From PALSA-1006 sp964571195 (GTDB taxonomy: Bacteria > Pseudomonadota > Gammaproteobacteria > Burkholderiales > Gallionellaceae), in contig CAZNAD010000022.1 of assembly GCA_964571195.1 (NCBI GenBank), positions 1 through 34,104 of the forward strand: a stretch of DNA of 34,104 bases. The letters are read 5' to 3'. Positions 13,833 to 21,571 of the stretch are shown here, piece after piece; within the stretch, counting starts at the first letter, position 1; every line of letters begins with the position of its first letter. The translations under genes were made by a program, and so were the position numbers. The notes under the pieces were generated by a model, which had not been told where the DNA came from, searched no databases, and saw only the letters and a list, made by a program, of their open reading frames with translations.

Positions 13833-16418
13833 TTACATTTTGGCCAGTTGTTGGGACAGGTAGGCGCTGGTTTTATTCATGCTGCTCAAGGTGGAATCCA
13901 GTTTGGTATATTGCCTGCGGTAACGGTCTTCGATGGTGGTCAGGCGTGCGTTGATCGCATCGCGCTCCTTGGATATTCCCTTCACCGACGAATTCAGTCC
14001 GTTCAGGCGACCAGTCAACAAACCATTGTTGCTGAGTGCCGAGTTGACGAAATCATTCAGCTTGCGGGCAAAACCTTCCGTATAGTTCACCGTACCGCGC
14101 GGGCCAATCGCGCCACCCGCGATTTGAACCTGCAAGCCAGTTGATTTTCCTGCGCTCGAAGTCAGCTGTTGCCCAAGCCCGGTGGCGGGCACGCCGTCTA
14201 TCATGCCAGCGACATTCGTTCCGGGCGCACTTACCGGCGTTCCCATGAAGTCGGCTACCGGCGTTCCTGCGCTGTTTGCCAAAGTCACCGCAGAGGCGCT
14301 GCCATAGGTGCTGGATTTGATGCTCAGGAAACCATTGCCATCGATGGTGGCGTTCACGCCTTTACCGCGCGAGGCGAAAGCGGGCGTGGCGTTGATCGCA
14401 TCCTGAAGCATCTTGGCCAATTGCGATCCGTTATAACCGCCCGGAGGCAATGCAACGGCAGCGGTGCTGCCGTCGACCGTTACGTTGATGGTGGTGCCGG
14501 ACGAGATGGTTGTCGAGCTGTCGCTGATCCGCAGGTTGCCAGTCACGCTGCCCTGTGTCGCCAGTTGCGAGACCGAGATAGCGTAATTGCCCGATTTGGT
14601 GGCGGGAGAGGTCGCTTTAAAATTGACCTGGCTGTCTGTCGTTTTGCCGATGGAAGAGAATAGCGCAGCGACTTCGCTGAATTTCGTTTCCATGGCCTTG
14701 TCGAATTTGGCGGAATCCAGCGCCAGTGTGCCGTTGGCCTGTTTGCTTACGCCGATTTGCGACAGCGTGTTCAGCGATCCTGCCGGAGTATTAAGCGGAG
14801 TACTCAGCAAGGTGTCGATCTGGGATTCCAGCGACCGCATCGCCGAATCCCCCTGCAATGCGGCCCCCTTCTTGGTGGCCTCGTTATAAGCGGTCAGCTC
14901 GGTGATGACTTTCTTCAGTTCGTTGTACGACTTGACGAACTCTTCCACCGAAGTCTTCACGGCACCGGTATCGCGGCTGACATCCAGGGTTGCCGGGGCA
15001 TCGCCGGGGCGCAACAGGTTGAGCGTGACGCCCTGAATAACGTCGTTGATGCTGTTGCTGTCCTTGCTGACCGGGATTCCATCTACAGTCAGCGATGCAT
15101 TCGAGGCAGGCGTGATCTCCGACAGTTTTTTGGTGCCAGAAGGGTCATGGCTGAGCAGGTTCGCCAAGGCGGCATTGCCGTCCCTGACCGTGATGCGCAT
15201 GCTGGTGCTGACGCCGATCGCGTCGGAGCTGAGCACGAGTCGGTTGGGTGCTGCGCTACCGTCATTGACGATGCTGGCGGTGACGCCGATCTTGGCGGCA
15301 TTGATGGCATCGCGGATACCCTGTAACGAGGTGCTGCCGGGATCGATGGTCACCGTCTTGCGGCTCGACAGCGTGCTGGTGTTGAGCGTGACACCCTCCG
15401 TGCCATTGGTGTCGGTACCGATCGCGGAGGCCATAAAATGTGTGGAATCGATGATTTCGGTAATCGTGGTGCCTTCGGGGAAGCCGCCGCCCGAGATCTT
15501 GTCTCCGACGGAAAGGTCTGCGGTGCTGGCTACCGTTACGGTGGCATTGCCGAAAGTCTGTTGCGTACCAAGCTGTCCGACAGATACGCCGAGTTGGGTC
15601 GACAACTTGCGCACATTGGCGGCGGCTTCGTCTGGATTGGGTGCAACGCCAGCAACACCGAAGGTGACGGCATTGCCGCCGTCGTCGGCCTTGATCACGG
15701 CACCTGCCGCCGCAGTAAAGGTGCCCGGTGTTCCACCGGAACGGACGTAGGCCTCGTCGAATGCGGCGGCAATGTTGATCGCCCGGTGCAGAGGGCTATC
15801 CGCATCCAGCAAATTGATCTCGCCCACACTTACACCGTTGATGGTCAGCGTTCCGGCGGGAATTGTTCCGCTGCTGTTGGTATCCGGGGTAAAGGTCTGT
15901 GCCGTGGTGATTGCGGAGCCGGCTTTTGCCAGTACGGTAGCATTGCTGATCTGCGCGTTATTGAGTGCGGCCGTGCGGTATTTGCCGACGTTCGGGGTGA
16001 AAGTCTCACCGGAAAGGCTGCCGAACTCGAAACTCAGCAATCCACTGCCGATGGGTGTCGTACTGTTCGCCACGCCTGCTGTAGCCAGACGCTGGCCTTG
16101 TGCCAGGCTGGCTACATTGATGCTGTGCGAGCCGATTGCGGCGGAGACCGAGGCCGATGCGGTGAACACACTCGGGTCGGAAGAGGTGGCCACATTGGCC
16201 TGGAATTTGTTCTGGTTGTTGAGACCCTGCAACGCGGTCTGGAAGGCGGACAGCGCCCCTTTCACCTGGCCGAAGGCCGAAATCTTGGATTGGTAGCTGG
16301 CCTCTTTGGTATTGAGAGCGGTTAGCGGTTTCTGCTCGACGGCCATCAACTTACCGACGATACCGCCTACGTCGATGTTGGTGCCCGATGATGCAGACGT
16401 CGCACTAGAAACCGCCAT
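13833..16418 (-). CDS. fliD: flagellar filament cap protein FliD (hook-associated protein 2), unusually long
   Basis: FliD pentamers cap the filament and insert flagellin monomers; they may also contact surfaces. The 861-residue protein is longer than the usual 450-700. Residues 13-110 form the FliD N-terminal coiled region (SGTNIDVGGIVGKLMAVEQ), and residues 435-840 carry the FliD C-terminal region, ending in a coiled coil (DRYRRQYTKLDSTLSSMN). The excess lies in the outward-facing middle: residues 120-430, including an adhesin-like stretch at 291-349 (VTVASTADLSVGDKISGGG, then PEGTTITEI), and a second extra segment around 600-730. It sits 12 bases downstream of flaG and 12 upstream of fliS. 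No lipid or secretion signal is needed, because export uses the flagellar apparatus. Confidence 0.95.
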   Translation of the reverse strand: MAVSSATSASSGTNIDVGGIVGKLMAVEQKPLTALNTKEASYQSKISAFGQVKGALSAFQTALQGLNNQNKFQANVATSSDPSVFTASASVSAAIGSHSINVASLAQGQRLATAGVANSTTPIGSGLLSFEFGSLSGETFTPNVGKYRTAALNNAQISNATVLAKAGSAITTAQTFTPDTNSSGTIPAGTLTINGVSVGEINLLDADSPLHRAINIAAAFDEAYVRSGGTPGTFTAAAGAVIKADDGGNAVTFGVAGVAPNPDEAAANVRKLSTQLGVSVGQLGTQQTFGNATVTVASTADLSVGDKISGGGFPEGTTITEIIDSTHFMASAIGTDTNGTEGVTLNTSTLSSRKTVTIDPGSTSLQGIRDAINAAKIGVTASIVNDGSAAPNRLVLSSDAIGVSTSMRITVRDGNAALANLLSHDPSGTKKLSEITPASNASLTVDGIPVSKDSNSINDVIQGVTLNLLRPGDAPATLDVSRDTGAVKTSVEEFVKSYNELKKVITELTAYNEATKKGAALQGDSAMRSLESQIDTLLSTPLNTPAGSLNTLSQIGVSKQANGTLALDSAKFDKAMETKFSEVAALFSSIGKTTDSQVNFKATSPATKSGNYAISVSQLATQGSVTGNLRISDSSTTISSGTTINVTVDGSTAAVALPPGGYNGSQLAKMLQDAINATPAFASRGKGVNATIDGNGFLSIKSSTYGSASAVTLANSAGTPVADFMGTPVSAPGTNVAGMIDGVPATGLGQQLTSSAGKSTGLQVQIAGGAIGPRGTVNYTEGFARKLNDFVNSALSNNGLLTGRLNGLNSSVKGISKERDAINARLTTIEDRYRRQYTKLDSTLSSMNKTSAYLSQQLAKM

Positions 16419-16430
16419 GTTCGTCCCTCT

Positions 16431-16790
16431 TTACGCCTTCTGTTTGAGCAGTAACCCCTGCTGGATTTCGCCGATCGCTTTGGAGATGGCAATCGCCTCT
16501 TTTGACGGGAACTGCTTGATGATCTCGCCGGTTTGGGAGTCCATCACGCTGACGACCGTCTGTTTTGTATCCTGATCAACACTGAAGGCAAGATTGGAAT
16601 TGCTGGCCTTCATGGATTGATTCAACTCTCTTACAGCGCTTTCCAGTTCTGCGATGCTCGGCTGGCGCTGCTCTGCTACCGGACGTTCGACTGGGGCGGA
16701 CTCGCTTCTTGGGGCGGCCACCGCCGTAATGCCGCCTTCATTAGCGAACCATGTCGGGCCCACTGTATTGGTTGTATTTTGAATTAGCAT
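16431..16790 (-). CDS. flaG: FlaG family flagellar protein
   Basis: This 119-residue protein ends with the FlaG core (about residues 45-115): LESAVRELNQSMKASNSNLA, then FSVDQDTKQTVVSVMDSQTG and EIIKQFPSKEAIAISKAIGE. FlaG lies between flagellin and cap genes in many bacteria and influences filament length; its mechanism is unclear. The N-terminal 40 residues are variable. A good ribosome-binding site, AAGGAG, lies at 16797-16802 on the minus strand. Between it and fliC is a strong stem-loop (16825-16854), which could reduce flaG-fliD transcription relative to flagellin. Confidence 0.93.
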   Translation of the reverse strand: MLIQNTTNTVGPTWFANEGGITAVAAPRSESAPVERPVAEQRQPSIAELESAVRELNQSMKASNSNLAFSVDQDTKQTVVSVMDSQTGEIIKQFPSKEAIAISKAIGEIQQGLLLKQKA

Positions 16791-16824
16791 TTTATGCTCC
16801 TTCTTTCATGTGTCTCGCGACGCA

Positions 16825-16854
16825 CTCAGCCGACAGTTTTGGCTATCGGCTGAG
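16825..16854 (-). terminator. stem-loop between fliC and flaG (partial terminator or mRNA-stabilising hairpin)
   Basis: A perfect nine-base inverted repeat, CTCAGCCGA (16825-16833) and TCGGCTGAG (16846-16854), has a 12-base loop with two further inner pairs. It starts 22 bases after the flagellin stop codon. No T-run follows on the minus strand, so it is not a classic intrinsic terminator. Protection of flagellin mRNA or partial termination before flaG are both possible. Confidence 0.55.
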
Positions 16855-16876
16855 CCATCATGCTACCAAGTCAGCC

Positions 16877-17689
16877 TTAACGCAACAGGGTCAGCACGGT
16901 GTTGGGCGATTGGTTCGCCTGAGCCAACATCGCGGTACCGGCTTGTTGCAGGATCTGGGCACGAGTCAACGATGCGGTTTCCGCAGCGAAGTCAGTGTCC
17001 ATGATACGGCTGCGAGCTGCTGTCTGGTTCTCCGCTGCAATTTGCAGGTTGGAGATGACCGACTCGAAACGCGACTGTACCGAACCGAACACGGCACGTG
17101 CCGAGGCAACGTTGGCGATGTCCGCATCCAGCTTCGAGATCTCGGCTTGAGCCGTGGTCGAAGAGTCGCCCAAAGAGGTCGATGTCGGTGCAATCGCAGC
17201 CGATGTCGCGATGGTCAGGGAGTCCACACCCGCCGTGCTGTTCGCACCGATCTGGAACACCTGGCTGACCGGCTGGGCAAGCAGCGAGATACCGTTGAAC
17301 GAAGTACCCGCGATGATACGTGCGTTTTCCGCGTTGAGCTGGGTGAACTCGGAGTTGATCGAACCGACGTCGGCATTGGAGGTCGCGTTTGCGCCTTGCA
17401 CTGCCAGTTCCCGCATACGGGCCAGGTTGTTCTGGACGGCCCCCAAAGCACCTTCGGCGGTCTGCGCCAGAGAGATACCGTCGCTGGCGTTACGCACAGC
17501 CTGGTTCAAACCACGGATCTGGCTTTCCATACGGGAAGCAATCGCCATCCCTGCGGCATCGTCCTTGGCGCTGTTCACACGCAAGCCGGAAGACAGGCGT
17601 TGCAGGGAGGTTTGCATCGCGCCTTGTGAGGCATTCAGGTTACGCTGAGCGTTCAGCGATGCAAGATTGGTATTGATATATGAGGGCAT
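16877..17689 (-). CDS. fliC: flagellin
   Basis: This 270-residue flagellin forms the filament. The conserved ends are clear: N-terminal D0/D1 (MPSYINTNLASLNAQRNLNA, RLSSGLRVNSAKDDAAGMAI, ELAVQGAN) and C-terminal D1/D0 (ARSRIMDTDFAAETASLTRA, ending QSPNTVLTLLR). The outer region is minimal, about residues 135-185, and rich in Ser/Thr (STAGVDSLTIATSAAIAPTS, then TSLGDSSTTA). It contains only two lysines (K42, K186) but fifteen arginines. A sigma-28-type promoter and a strong ribosome-binding site precede it. The three predicted modification enzymes encoded downstream (7647-10825) probably include it among their targets. Confidence 0.97.
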   Translation of the reverse strand: MPSYINTNLASLNAQRNLNASQGAMQTSLQRLSSGLRVNSAKDDAAGMAIASRMESQIRGLNQAVRNASDGISLAQTAEGALGAVQNNLARMRELAVQGANATSNADVGSINSEFTQLNAENARIIAGTSFNGISLLAQPVSQVFQIGANSTAGVDSLTIATSAAIAPTSTSLGDSSTTAQAEISKLDADIANVASARAVFGSVQSRFESVISNLQIAAENQTAARSRIMDTDFAAETASLTRAQILQQAGTAMLAQANQSPNTVLTLLR

Positions 17690-17696
17690 TTTAATT

Positions 17697-17703
17697 CTCC
17701 TTT
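17697..17703 (-). promoter_or_regulatory. strong ribosome-binding site of fliC
   Basis: AAAGGAG on the minus strand lies seven bases before the flagellin ATG (17687-17689). It fits a highly expressed gene and fixes the start at MPSYINTN. Confidence 0.85.
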
Positions 17704-17788
17704 TGACTCGATTTGCACATCCGGCGTGTCAGCCGTTCACTTCGGTCTGCCTTTGTATCTTCAGGCATTTCAACCGCCGTTAGTCCAG

Positions 17789-17815
17789 TTATCGGAGTCT
17801 TCGGGAAAAACTTTA
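17789..17815 (-). promoter_or_regulatory. sigma-28 (FliA) promoter of fliC
   Basis: On the minus strand TAAA (17812-17815), a 15-base spacer and TCCGATAA (17789-17796) match the flagellar sigma-28 consensus TAAA-N15-GCCGATAA at all but one base. The element lies about 100 bases before the flagellin ATG, in the gap after the diguanylate cyclase gene. This makes fliC a late, FliA-dependent gene. Confidence 0.85.
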
Positions 17816-17848
17816 GCTTCAGTAAAAAATATAGTTGGCGATCTTGCT

Positions 17849-19495
17849 TCAGTCCGCCGCGACGACGCGGTTCTTGCCGGTCTTTTTGGCGATATACATC
17901 GCCTTGTCCGCCCGCCCCACCAACTCTTCCTGATCTTCGTTGCCTTTGCGCAGCGCGACGCCCGCACTGAAGGTGACCAGAATACGTTCGTTGTTGTTGA
18001 GGAAGAACTTTTTGGTCAGTTCACGCTGGAGACGCTCGACGGCATCAATACCGTCCTGTAGCGGGGTGTCCGGCAGGATGATGACGAATTCCTCGCCGCC
18101 ATAACGGGCTACGGTATCGGCTGGGCGCAGGCATTCCTTGATCACATTGGCGAGATGGACCAGCGCTTGGTCGCCGGCCTGATGGCCCAGCGTGTCGTTT
18201 AGCTTCTTGAAGTTGTCGATATCGAGCAGTGCGACACACAACGGGGCGCTGCTGCGGTCGGCGCGGTGCAATTCGCGCTCGAAAGTTTCGTCCATGCCGC
18301 GCCGGTTGAGCACGCCGGTAAGCTGATCCTCGTGTACCAGATCGCTGACCTTTTCCAGCTCTTGCTCCAGTTGGCGGATGCGCGCTTCGGCCTCGTCGGC
18401 CTGTTTGCGGGCGAATACCAGGTCTTGGTGTGAGCGCAAGGCACTGTCCTGGATGATGCGCGTATCGTGCATGATGTCTTCCAGGATGTGGCCGAGATCG
18501 GCCAGATTGCTCGCCCCGCCAATCTTTTGTCCGTAACCTTCGATCTTGGTGTGATACTGGCCGGTGGACTCGCTCAAGTCGCCGAGACGGTCGATGAAGG
18601 TGGTCATCAGGCCTTTCAAGGTCGATTTGGCATCACTCAGGCTTTTTTGCAGCGAACCTTGCTTGATGATGGCATCGCGCAGATTTCGTTCGGCATCGGC
18701 GATGACACGTTTATCGATGGGGTTGGCGATGATCTCCTGCAGGGTGACGATCTGGCCGTGTAACCACTGGTCGTCCGCAACCAGTTCGCCGACGTTCTCC
18801 ACCAGCAGACGCAGCAAGCGCGCCAAGCCTTCCTGGATCTTGGTCTTGTCGCCCCCGCGCAACTCCAGCTTGAGCCAGAAGTTCCGCAGTTTGCTGGTGA
18901 GTTCGAAGATCTGGCTGTTGTCGGTGGCGCGTACCTGATGCGCCAGCGTCTTGATCTCTTCGCTCAGCTCGGGTTGGGTGGAAAGCGAGTTCTCGAGTGA
19001 CTGCGCCAGCAGCTCGCGCAATTGCAGGATCAGTTCCTGATGGGCTTGGGCGCTGTCGCCACCTTTGGTTTTTGGGGTATTGGCCGATTTGACGGCAGTG
19101 GTCGCTGGTGTGACGTCGGCCGGCAACGGCGGCGCATCCAGCGCAACGGTGGGCGCGGCAGCCCAGGAGCGCAGTAGGCCCTGCAATTTTCCAAACAATT
19201 CGTCCGGTTTGGAGGCGAAACGATTGAGCACCGTCTCCAAGCCCTCTTTCTTGCGGGTGATGGTGATGCCTTTATGCGGCGTCTCCAGCTGGCGCAACAG
19301 ATCCTGGATAAGGTCGGCCCAGGCCGGCTCCAGTTGCGGCGTGCCGGGGGATTGTGGCGCGCCTTCCGATGAGCCGCCGATCTCCTGAAAGACTTTGCTG
19401 TAGTTCTCGGGAGTCGGGGCAAGTTTGCGCGAAGCCAGTACGATCAGCGTCTCGCGTGCGGTTTCAGAGGGATTCGAGGTCTTTTTCATCGTCAT
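17849..19495 (-). CDS. diguanylate cyclase (GGDEF) with helical N-terminal region
   Basis: This 548-residue soluble protein probably makes c-di-GMP from two GTP. The C-terminal GGDEF domain (about 385-545) has an intact active site, RYGGEEFVIILPD, and an inhibitory-site RxxD (RPAD) five residues upstream. The N-terminal 370 residues have no transmembrane segment and appear mostly helical. They begin with SETARETLIVLASRKLAPTP, a type of N-terminus seen in betaproteobacterial cyclases; a coiled coil lies near 340-380 (RKQADEAEARIRQLEQELEK). The sensed signal is unknown. It lies directly upstream of the fliC promoter on the same strand and, with ycgR downstream, suggests local control of motility by c-di-GMP. 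The start may be ATG 19495 or the ATG two codons later. Confidence 0.93.
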   Translation of the reverse strand: MTMKKTSNPSETARETLIVLASRKLAPTPENYSKVFQEIGGSSEGAPQSPGTPQLEPAWADLIQDLLRQLETPHKGITITRKKEGLETVLNRFASKPDELFGKLQGLLRSWAAAPTVALDAPPLPADVTPATTAVKSANTPKTKGGDSAQAHQELILQLRELLAQSLENSLSTQPELSEEIKTLAHQVRATDNSQIFELTSKLRNFWLKLELRGGDKTKIQEGLARLLRLLVENVGELVADDQWLHGQIVTLQEIIANPIDKRVIADAERNLRDAIIKQGSLQKSLSDAKSTLKGLMTTFIDRLGDLSESTGQYHTKIEGYGQKIGGASNLADLGHILEDIMHDTRIIQDSALRSHQDLVFARKQADEAEARIRQLEQELEKVSDLVHEDQLTGVLNRRGMDETFERELHRADRSSAPLCVALLDIDNFKKLNDTLGHQAGDQALVHLANVIKECLRPADTVARYGGEEFVIILPDTPLQDGIDAVERLQRELTKKFFLNNNERILVTFSAGVALRKGNEDQEELVGRADKAMYIAKKTGKNRVVAAD

Positions 19496-19605
19496 CTATG
19501 GAGCGACACCTTGGTTGAGCTGTTGCCATTATCGAAGATGAGCGGTCTGCGCAAAATTGCAAATAGCAGTGTTTTTCCGCCGCTGTTCCGGGGCGGGGGC
19601 GGCGC

Positions 19606-20241
19606 TCACTCGATCAGATGGTTGCTGATGGCGTAATGGATCGCCTCGGCATTGGTCTTCAGGTTCATCTTTTCCAGCAGGCGGGCACGATATACGCTCA
19701 CCGTCTTAGTGCTGAGCGACATGATTTTGGCCATTTCGCTCAGTTTCTTGCCCGAGGCCATCAGGCACAGGGTCTGATATTCGCGGTCGGAAAGAGCTTG
19801 ATGGCGTAATTCCTGGTAGCCCTGGGAGAGTCCGTTGGCCAGCTGTTCCGCCAGTTCACCGCTGATATATTTTTTGCCGCTGGCCACGGTGCTGATGGCG
19901 GTGACCAGTTGCGAAGGGGCGCTCTGTTTGTTGAGGTAACCTGCGGCACCGGCTTTCATGGAGCGTACCGCATATTGATCTTCGGCGTGCATGCTCAACA
20001 TGAGCACCGGCACATCGGGATTGATGATCTTGAGCTGTTTGAGTACGTCGATGCCGTTCTTGTCCGGCAGGCTGATGTCGAGCAGGATCATGTCGAAAGC
20101 GGTCTTCTGCGCCATCTGTATGGCTTGCGCCCCCGTCTCCGCCTCGCCGGTCACCCGCATGTCGGCGGTGTCATCCAGAATCTGTTTCAGCCCTTTGCGG
20201 ATGAGTGTGTGATCGTCAGCTATCAGCACATTGATCATCAT
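19606..20241 (-). CDS. NarL/FixJ-type response regulator
   Basis: This 211-residue two-component regulator has a receiver domain (1-120) with the acidic pair in IADDH and phospho-acceptor D55 (DMILLDISLPDKNG). A LuxR-type DNA-binding domain follows (about 148-205: LSDREYQTLCLMASGKKLSE, then STKTVSVYRARLLEKM). It follows the histidine kinase gene by 23 bases on the same strand, so the two form a cognate pair. The target genes are unknown; the position beside flagellar genes does not prove a flagellar role. Two consecutive ATGs at the start leave the first residue ambiguous. Confidence 0.95.
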   Translation of the reverse strand: MMINVLIADDHTLIRKGLKQILDDTADMRVTGEAETGAQAIQMAQKTAFDMILLDISLPDKNGIDVLKQLKIINPDVPVLMLSMHAEDQYAVRSMKAGAAGYLNKQSAPSQLVTAISTVASGKKYISGELAEQLANGLSQGYQELRHQALSDREYQTLCLMASGKKLSEMAKIMSLSTKTVSVYRARLLEKMNLKTNAEAIHYAISNHLIE

Positions 20242-20264
20242 TGAACTCCGTTGCGCATATTTTG

Positions 20265-21389
20265 TTAAAACAGGGGTTGTTGCGGTTGCGCTAGTGTATC
20301 ACCGGGAGTCGCATCCAGCGGAATATGCGGAACGGTGACCGAAACCGTGGTGCCTTGTCCCGGCGCGCTGATGAACGTCACCTGCCCGCCAAAATGGGCG
20401 ACGCGCTCCTGTATCCCGCGCAAGCCGAACGAGCGGGGCTTGAGGCGGGCATCCTGACTGAAGCCCCGGCCATTGTCACTGATGGTCAGCTCGATGTTGT
20501 CGGGGCTGTTCTGGATGAGGATGCGCACTTCGCTGGCCTGTGCGTGTTTCATGATATTGGTCAGCGATTCCTGAAAGATGCGGAACATGGCGATGGAGAC
20601 GTCGGGATGCAAATCGATCTCCATCTCTTCGTCATTGTGTGTGAGCAGGCACTTGATGCCCGTGCGCTGCTCGAACTCGCAGGCCTCCATTTCGATGGCG
20701 GCGACGATGCCGAAGCTATCGAGGTAGCCGGGACGCAGGCTGTGTGCCAGATTGCGCGCGGCAGTCATGGCTTTGTCCACCAGGTTTTCGATGGTGGTGG
20801 TCTTGTCGGTCAGCAGCTTCTTGGTTTTGGGCAGGCGCTCTTTCAGCCAGGCCAGATCCATCTTGATGGCGGTGAGCAAGCCGCCGATCTCGTCATGCAC
20901 TTCGCGCGCGATACGCAGGCGCTCCTGCTCTTTGGCGTCCTGGATGTGGGAAGAGAATTCGCGTAGTTGTTGCTGGGAGCGAACCAGCTCCAGCTCGTCC
21001 AGCTTGGTCTGGGTCACGTTGACTACGAGGCCTTCCCACTCGACCCCGCCATCTTCGCGGGTTTGTGGAGAAGAGCCCAGTGTCAGCCATTTCAACTCGC
21101 CGCTGGCCAGCACGACACGGCCCTCCCAGCTCCAGAAACTGAGGTTCTGGGCGGAAAGTCGCATGCTTTCGGTAAAAGATGGGCTGTCTTCCGGGTGGAT
21201 CAGTTTAAGGAATTGATTGGCATCCGCAGCGAGGTCGGCGGGTTCGATGCCGAGCAAGGCCTGACTGCCGTCGCCAATATACGAGAAAGAAAAGTAATTG
21301 TTCCGGTCGAGAACCAACTGAAACGCCATACACGGAAGGTTGGCGATGAAGTTGTCCAGACGAAGGGGTTTGGGTGGGGTGTCGGCCAC
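20265..21389 (-). CDS. soluble PAS-domain sensor histidine kinase (HisKA_3 type)
   Basis: This 374-residue kinase probably autophosphorylates on H165 (RIAREVHDEIGGLLTAIKMD) and passes phosphate to the NarL-type regulator encoded next. Residues 15-130 form a PAS domain (AFQLVLDRNNYFSFSYIGDG, then WLTLGSSPQTREDGG). A short coiled coil and the HisKA_3 helices follow (140-230). The ATP-binding domain has SLTNIMKHAQA, ISDNGRGF and GLRGIQERVAHFGG. No transmembrane segment is visible, so it senses an intracellular or redox cue, perhaps through the PAS. It is divergent from hisC, with 182 bases between the two start codons. Confidence 0.94.
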   Translation of the reverse strand: MADTPPKPLRLDNFIANLPCMAFQLVLDRNNYFSFSYIGDGSQALLGIEPADLAADANQFLKLIHPEDSPSFTESMRLSAQNLSFWSWEGRVVLASGELKWLTLGSSPQTREDGGVEWEGLVVNVTQTKLDELELVRSQQQLREFSSHIQDAKEQERLRIAREVHDEIGGLLTAIKMDLAWLKERLPKTKKLLTDKTTTIENLVDKAMTAARNLAHSLRPGYLDSFGIVAAIEMEACEFEQRTGIKCLLTHNDEEMEIDLHPDVSIAMFRIFQESLTNIMKHAQASEVRILIQNSPDNIELTISDNGRGFSQDARLKPRSFGLRGIQERVAHFGGQVTFISAPGQGTTVSVTVPHIPLDATPGDTLAQPQQPLF

Positions 21390-21571
21390 GGTCAGTCGTT
21401 ATGCGCTACAGTCACTCGTCAGATACGTTTAGGTTGCACGAAGCTGAGGTTACTACAGACCGGCGCGTTTGGGCAATTCTGAATGGCCATATTTGCTTTG
21501 CGGGTCAGAAAACCATCTGGCGCAGACGACGATTGGGGTAAAATGCGCCCGTCAGCAAGTCTTCAAAAGTT

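Noticed and set aside
15438..16325. Cys/Gly-rich plus-strand frame opposite fliD (295 codons)
   Set aside because: FliD is unambiguous on the minus strand; the Cys/Gly-rich product arises from the Ala/Thr codons of fliD.
19496..19605. Sigma-28-like element (TTCGATAA) upstream of the diguanylate cyclase
   Set aside because: The -10-like part is tolerable, but the position of the -35 reads TTTG rather than TAAA.
21539..21544. TAAAAT as a -10 for hisC
   Set aside because: No acceptable -35 at 16-18 bases upstream and no extended -10, so the hisC promoter remains unassigned.
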